The position numbers and the translations under genes were made by a program. The notes under the pieces are model-generated. The model was not told where the DNA came from, did no database searches, and saw only the letters and a list, made by a program, of their open reading frames with translations. A stretch of 64,000 bases of DNA from Epiperipatus broadwayi (taxonomy: Eukaryota > Onychophora > Udeonychophora > Euonychophora > Peripatidae), in assembly GCA_028023455.1 (NCBI GenBank), contig JAQFVV010012531.1, forward strand, positions 620,001 through 684,000. The letters run 5' to 3'. This document shows positions 58,382-64,000 of this stretch, piece after piece (the first letter of the stretch is position 1; the number at the start of each line of letters is the position of its first letter).

Positions 58382-58620
58382 TCACTGTGGAGGACTGAAT
58401 TGGGATATATGTTCTAAAATTGCAGCGAAAGGATCAGCTTTGTACGACTGCCTCCACATAAACTCGCTCAAATATGAGTCCAGGTGCTGACGTGCTGTCC
58501 CTCTGTGTTTTTTATTATGCCATTTGACCAAACCCCACAACCTTTCAACATTCTGTGTATATATTCTGTGAATATATTTTTTCATTTCATCCCATTTTAC
58601 ATAATTTCCTTTTGGGGAAA
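58382..58620 (-). pseudogene. Merlin (ISXO2-like) transposase, C-terminal fragment
   Basis: About 70 residues, uninterrupted to the stop at 58382: YTQNVERLWGLVKWHNKKH, then GTARQHLDSYLSEFMWRQS and DPFAAILEHISQFSPPQ. N-x-x-E-x-x-W contains the catalytic Glu of the DDE triad, and the E-F-M-W-R block is diagnostic of Merlin/ISXO2 transposases. It matches the C terminus of the 14.8-15.7 kb copy, but the two differ too much to be one subfamily. The frame continues upstream as far as 58620, where homopolymer runs begin. The rest of the gene is missing. Confidence 0.85.
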
Positions 58621-58860
58621 AACCCCTTTTTTAAAAAAATTTTTTTTTCTTCCTCTTCTTAAAAAAAAAAAAATTTTTAGTTTCCATATAATAAAATAAA
58701 ATATTAAAGATAAAAAAAAAAAAAAAAAAAAAAATTCTTTATAAATTAAAATAAAAAAATAAAAAAAAAAAAAAAAAAAAAAAAAACCCTCTTTTTAAAT
58801 TTTAATTTTAATAATAAAAAAAAAAAAAAAAATATTATTGAGATTTAATACTATCATTAA
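58600..58860. other. homopolymer-dominated stretch
   Basis: Alternating long A- and T-runs (more than 20 A near 58711 and 58765) with almost no unique sequence, directly upstream of the truncated Merlin gene. The truncation may therefore be partly an assembly fault. Confidence 0.7.
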
Positions 58861-58873
58861 TTGTTAATTAGGC

Positions 58874-58903
58874 AGAAAGAATATGCATATGCATATTCTT
58901 TCT
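58874..58903. repeat. perfect 30-bp palindrome
   Basis: AGAAAGAATATGCAT followed by its exact reverse complement with no spacer. It marks the right edge of the Merlin-type insert; half of it (GCATATTCTTTCTTC) also occurs at the left edge, near 57429. Confidence 0.9.
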
Positions 58904-59030
58904 TCATATCAAAAGGCCACTGGCGGTGATCCCTAAGACTGGCACATGCTATGCCCATCCATTTCTTCATATAAAAGGGCCTCTGGTGGTGATCCTTAAG
59001 TCTGGCACACGCTATGCCCATCCACTCTGT

Positions 59031-59929
59031 CTTTCATCCAGAAGCATGACTTTTCCTGTTATTTCTTAGGTTATAATGTCAGCACCACAAACTTCTTCAT
59101 ATATTTATTTCTTTTGCTTCATGACCCAGTTTTAATACTCTGATATTAAAATTGCGCTCTGCTTAAAATATATATCAATGCCAACTACTTCTATTTTATT
59201 AATTAAATTTATTTCAGTCTTATACAATCCCACCATTGTAACTTATTTTTGTATTTAAGATTATCTATATGCCTTAGGGAAAATAAAGCATTCTTCTTAC
59301 CAGCGCTAATTAACAGAAGTTTCATTAAATATTTTGTCATATAATCAAAATGTCATTTTCAAATATGTTTTCAAATGTATTTTATTTATTTTCACGACCT
59401 CAGTGGCATGAAAATAGTTTGTATTATATCTGTAATGAATCTCAGAACACTCCTCAAAGTAATAATGTTAGTCACCATGTTTCAGAACCGTAAATCAAAG
59501 CATTAATGGCAATATTATGTAACTTCTTTCTAATAATTTATTGATTGGCATCTTAATATTGGACCCACCAAAGATGTGTAATTATTTATAATATATATTT
59601 TTTAGCTAATAAAGAGCATATGAGAAATAATAGCGTGAATGACACTATGTAATCCTCTATCGCTTGGTAGACTGTTTGCTCATTCATGCACACGCTAATG
59701 TATATAATTAATTTATAAATGTATAGTAATTTGTCAGTATATTAAACTATATTTTTATTGTCTAACTTATTTGAGTAGTTCGAATTCCTTTTTCTCCACT
59801 TCCACACATACAGCCATGCTTATATATTATTTTAATGTAGTCATAGTTAATAGATGTCTCATTGTTGTGCTCACCTTTGCTAGTCAGCCAGATTAAGATT
59901 AATTCTAATGTGCCATTACTATTATGTTA
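59031..59929. other. AT-rich noncoding DNA
   Basis: No supported feature. Confidence 0.4.
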
Positions 59930-60096
59930 TTCATTAGGTGTTAGATCTGGGGCTTAGAGAGTGGGTTCGAATTCAGGCTGGTCCTTGACCTAAATCTCGG
60001 GCTTGACTGGGTTTGAAGTACATTTTGTGAGTTCCAGCTCATGTTGGATGGATAAACATGTTTTGATCGGTACAATATATATATATATATATTGTA
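59930..60096 (+). repeat. tRNA-like SINE ending in CGGTACA(AT)n
   Basis: B-box-like GGGTTCGAATTCAGG at about 59962-59976, with a possible A box upstream (TAGGTGTTAGATCTGGGG). A GC-richer body ends ATCGGTACA then (AT)n. It shares its 3' end with 35201-35477. Confidence 0.6.
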
Positions 60097-60948
60097 ATGT
60101 ACACATATCATCTTTAGTTCCCTTTGTTGTATATAAATAACTAATTCAAGTAAACAATTAAAGGTCTTATATTTAATAAATATGTTTATTAATTTGGGAT
60201 AAATGAAGAATGGATACTTTTATTAAATTTAAAAACGAAATAATTTTTATTAAGTTATGTAGAATGGCAACAATGCCTTATTAGGATTACAAAAAAGAAA
60301 AATCACATGTTCACAAGCTGGTGTTTTAAAAAAATGAAAAGAAAAAGACTGTGTTTTGTGCTATTATAACTACTGAAACAAATTCAGCAGTGAGAACAAA
60401 CAAACTTTCTTTTGCTTAAAATTTTGTGTTTTATCTTACCTTACTTTTACAAATAGATTCTGATTGTATTGTGAGAAAAAAATTTACTTAGGAGGAAAGA
60501 AACATAGACTTCCCATCATTTGATATCTTTATGACTAAAATGGAATGATTATAACAACAAACACTATGCTTAACCAAAACACTATGCTTAATCACCATGA
60601 TGCTATGAAACTATCAAAATTTACCAAGAATTATAATATTGACAAAAGGAATAGTTGAATATGTTTTAAGAATAAAAATGTTCATGGAGCATTACATTTG
60701 TGTTTTGTTATCATCGATGTGCCCAGGAAGACATCATGGGATAATGGAATCTAAGCTAAAATTATATAAATAAGCTAAACTTGGTAACAGATGCTAAAAA
60801 AAAAATTTCTTTTAAATTATGTACATGAAATAAAATTTCACATATTAATAATGGTTAAAGGTATAATAGTAATTTAATAATAAAATATTTATCAGTCTTT
60901 TTTTACTAATAATCTTAATTATGAAACAGTTTTATCTTATCATTCAAT
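60097..60948. other. AT-rich noncoding DNA
   Basis: No supported feature. Confidence 0.45.
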
Positions 60949-61910
60949 TGAAGCAGTTGCTCTGTAGTCAGTGAGCTTCATGTTTTTTTCCTAAAAACTA
61001 ACAATCTACAAGGGTTCAACCCAGCAATCATGTTTAATTTACTAACAGTGATGTCACCTAATATGTGGTGGAACATATATATATAATATGCATAAATGTC
61101 CCTGTATAACAAGTGTTTATAATTTTGATTTTGTTATTTTTGAATATTTGATCTTGCGTTTTTTTTGTAAATGGAAAAATTTATGATCACGTAATATGTA
61201 ATTATTTTTATAAAATTATTTGTATTTAATTTCAATTTTGTTGAAATATAAAAGAAAGAATATATAACCAAGATGGCAGGTTCAAATTAATCCATTGTGA
61301 AGTTTTACTTCATTAATTAAATATTTTAAGGTTCGGATTTCATTGATTAAAATTTTTCTTATCAGATTTTGTTTTGGGGTTTTACCTTTTATAATTTAAT
61401 CATTTAAACTAAAAATATTTCCCTAATGAAATATTTTTGTTTCATTTATTTTTATTATTAAATTCTTTCAAGCTGGAATGTGATTTGAACTTTATCAGCT
61501 TCTTATATGTTGCTTTTAATTAAGAAAGGGCTGTATTTTGGCAAAAAAATTATTAATTGCCTTATCTGCCTCTGGGCAAATGAAAGAGGCATTCCTGTAA
61601 TAACTGGGAATGTATGAATAGAATAGATTGGAGATAAGGGTTCTCTTTTTTTTTTGCTCTTTGCTCATTTCCATTTTTCTTCATTCCCGATAAGAACAGC
61701 AAGAAAAGAATCTATAGTGACAAGGGATGCCAGTCGAGTAGGGAGCCAAACCATCTTTCCCATGCCTCTTGGGATTGTCTCCCGAATACCACCAATGAAG
61801 TAGAATGACCAAGATTGCTGACCACCAAGCTGATCATCATAAATTGAAGCTCAGAGAGCAAACTATCTAGCCATTGATCCAGAGTATCCCAAGGTAACAG
61901 CCTAGTATCT
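60949..61910. repeat. hairpin-initiated dispersed repeat, copy C
   Basis: Outer hairpin TGAAGC / GCTTCA (60949-60980) with a diverged inner stem, then GGGTTCAACCCAG near 61013 and CCAAGATGGCAGG at 61268. A GC-richer tail (61690-61910) ends CAAGGTAAC, as in copy B. Most diverged of the three. Confidence 0.42.
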
Positions 61911-62302
61911 ATGTAAAGTTGTCTGTGCTTGCCTATAAATACTAATTAATGTTTTTTTTTATATTTATCTGCATATAATGACCTCTCTATAACCCATACT
62001 ATATTTCTTATAATATTAACTTCGATTTCACTTTTATTCTAGCTTTATGAGTCTGTGCATTTTGTGTAATATTGTTATATAATATCTTCTATAAAGTTTT
62101 AAAGTTTTCTTTTATTTAACATGCCAATTCAGCTCAACCTCACAAATTTGATCTATAATTTTTTTTTTTTTAAATAAATTATAATGATAATAATTTATTT
62201 ATAATGCCTTCCCTATAAGATTTAATGTTTATTATGTTAAAATAGACTCATAGGGTTGATCGTTCTCTTATTTGATTTTGTTTTGATTTTGTTCATAAAA
62301 GA
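61911..62302. other. AT-rich noncoding DNA
   Basis: No supported feature. Confidence 0.4.
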
Positions 62303-62657
62303 TCGAGTACTTTGGTATTAACTATGCTATGACATACTACACCAAAAGCATACTACTCTAATCTTATGATCCTTAAGATAACATCTTCAAATGATTTGCG
62401 AACAAACTTAATCGATAAAGTTTGCTCACAGATCACGTGGAGAAGTCATCTTGAAGAGCGCAAGATTAGAATAGTATGCCCAGAATTCACCCAAGTATTT
62501 TAACATCTTAAATGTGCCCACGAAAACACCTTGACCACTGCTATCGATTAATCATGCTAAGGTTTCAGTTGCCATGACATTGTTTTGGTTCTTCGTCAAT
62601 GATATCTACCGGTGGGTTGTGTAGTACATCATAGCTTAGTTAATACCAAAGTATCAA
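62303..62657. repeat. nested foldback element
   Basis: Outer arms 62303-62345 and 62614-62657 (ACTTTGGTATTAACTA... and complement) and, just inside the left arm, inner arms 62347-62411 and 62421-62483 (GCATACTA-TCTAATCTT... and complement). Two inverted repeats in one 355-bp unit with no coding. It looks like a MITE with a second foldback inserted or grown within it. Confidence 0.8.
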
Positions 62658-64000
62658 AGATCACAATTTAGAATTAAGCATTAATTACTGTAACTGCCAA
62701 AATGGGCTGAATAATTTGAAGCTTTAATTTTGTTTGAAGCATATATGGGGAAGAATAAATGCCTAATTTATAAATAATTAAATGTTTCATTTGAGATTCA
62801 TAGCCTGATTCACTATCATACATACCATTAAGCAGGAGATTAAAGCCTTTAAAGAAGTAATATTAAACATTAGTTATTTTCTAGTATATTGTACAACTGG
62901 CATATACCAATATTTCACTTCAGTGTAAATATTTTGTCATTCGGGAACTTTCAAGAATCCAAAGTTACCCAAGCTTTTCCAAAGTTTCCCCTTTATTTTA
63001 AAAATCGTTCGTAATCAGGAATTATACTCCTTGTGGAATGAGAGGCTAAGGTCTTGGATGTTCTATGGGAATTATTATACACTGGCTTATCATATCTCCA
63101 AACCTATCTCAACTTTCATACCGCTTCGCCATATGTGCGAACATACATCATCTTTGTGAAAATACATCAAATGATGAATCTATTCTTTGGCCAGATGGGC
63201 TTTCCCTATATACATATTTAACCTTTATATGCTAGCAGGGACCATATCCATTAATTAACTTGTTTGTGCCTGTCCCAGTAAGTCATAATGGTACAAAATT
63301 GCGAATCAAGTTTAGAGAAGTGTTTTATAAATTCTTGTAGTGTGCTTGGTTTAAAGCTGCCTAACCTTGTTTTTTATATTAATGAACCATTCCTGTATTC
63401 ACATATATTTTCATTCTCTAATAATAATAATAATAAAAATATGAAACAAAAATAATAGTTTTTATTTTTGATATAAACAAATGGGGTTTATAACTAACCG
63501 TACGACAAAGTGCTTGTACTAGTATAAATCAATCATCAATCTTTCACTCTTCGTGTAAATAGTTATTTTGGCATATTGAATTCTTGCACATGATCTAGAG
63601 TGACCTATTGTAAAATTCAGATTAACAATAAATAAAGAATCATTAAGTACTACGTTATAAATGTAAAACCTTCTAAAGTGAAATCATAATATGTATATGT
63701 TTGTGTTCATTCTCAAGTGATATTAAAGTATATTTTGATTCTATCCAGAGTTCGAATCTTTATTTTGGTTAATTATTAAAATAAAAAGGGTTTTGTATAT
63801 TAATATAATTATGTACTATTTTAATTCTTCTATCTCATTCGGGGACCCATCCTCGACAGCCCTAATTTGAATCTCACGTCTCTTCTCTACTGTGCATGTG
63901 AACCGGGAAGTAAATGTAACTGTTCTGTGTCGATGGAAGTGTTGTTATATAACATACGTTCATCTGGTACACAATATAGGCTTAAATAGTAGACTTAAGT
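62658..64000. other. noncoding; slightly GC-richer end
   Basis: No supported gene. (AAT)n at 63420-63436. Positions 63838-63930 are GC-richer (GGGGACCCATCCTCGACAGCC) and could be the edge of an exon or repeat beyond the window. Confidence 0.35.

Larger units (their letters stand above)
57382..59030. repeat. 65-bp tandem repeat array split by a Merlin-type insert
   Basis: A unit containing TTCATATAAAA, GTGATCCCTAAG-CTGGCA and ATGCTATGC occurs at about 57382-57445, 58900-58965 and 58966-59030. The ~1.4 kb between the first and second units holds the Merlin remnant, its tandem subterminal repeats and long A-runs. The array looks interrupted rather than dispersed. Confidence 0.7.

Noticed and set aside
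53724-61910. Copies A-C as solo LTRs
   Set aside because: They do not share TG...CA ends or target duplications, and their internal divergence is too high to define common termini by eye.

Overview
This window is AT-rich animal nuclear DNA. It is dominated by transposable elements and simple repeats and holds no complete host gene that I can recognise. Several things point to a metazoan invertebrate: APE-type non-LTR retrotransposons of two groups (an L1/Tx1-like family and a CR1/L2-like family with a PHD plus SGNH-esterase ORF1), a Ty3/Gypsy LTR element, Merlin (ISXO2-type) DNA transposons, a Penelope-like GIY-YIG remnant, hammerhead-ribozyme repeats, tRNA-derived SINE-like sequences and foldback MITEs. 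I cannot name the species. There are no bacterial operons, promoters or CRISPR arrays.

Layout. 0-7.4 kb: noncoding, with a possible host first exon (minus strand, ~235-295), a C-run tandem repeat and a foldback element. 7.4-13.2 kb: a compound microsatellite, a heavily decayed L1/Tx1-like retrotransposon (minus), then a separate RT remnant (minus). 14.8-16.1 kb: a broken Merlin transposase (plus) with tandem repeats downstream. 20.5-21.4 kb: head-to-tail repeats (489-bp period), each carrying a hammerhead motif. 22.4 kb: a possible membrane-protein exon, then a SINE. 23.6 kb: a second type of hammerhead repeat. 24.87-31.17 kb: an apparently full-length L1/Tx1-like retrotransposon (minus) with both ORFs open and a 14-bp target-site duplication. 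This is the best-preserved coding sequence in the window.

32.3-33.4, 53.7-54.6 and 60.9-61.9 kb: three diverged copies of one hairpin-initiated repeat. 35.48-41.34 kb: an LTR element (minus) with ~1.6-kb LTRs and only a broken gag inside; one LTR is interrupted by ~1.36 kb of extreme A/T sequence. 41.36-48.65 kb: a decayed CR1/L2-like retrotransposon (plus) split by a Ty3/Gypsy element (43972-46656; 332-bp LTRs, perfect 5-bp duplication) that has itself lost RT/RNase H and the integrase core. 50-52 kb: foldbacks, a well-formed hammerhead and a Penelope GIY-YIG remnant. 57.4-59.0 kb: a second Merlin remnant and tandem repeats. 59.9-62.7 kb: a SINE-like repeat and a nested foldback.

The elements fall into layers. 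The older CR1-like copy was broken by the Gypsy insertion. The gag-only LTR element sits in the (AT)n tail of a SINE-like repeat. The intact L1/Tx1-like element is probably the youngest insertion and the only one here that could supply retrotransposition proteins. The signal most worth pursuing is the set of five hammerhead-like motifs in two sequence families, of which two (21227-21270 and 51162-51212) keep every core position I can check by eye.
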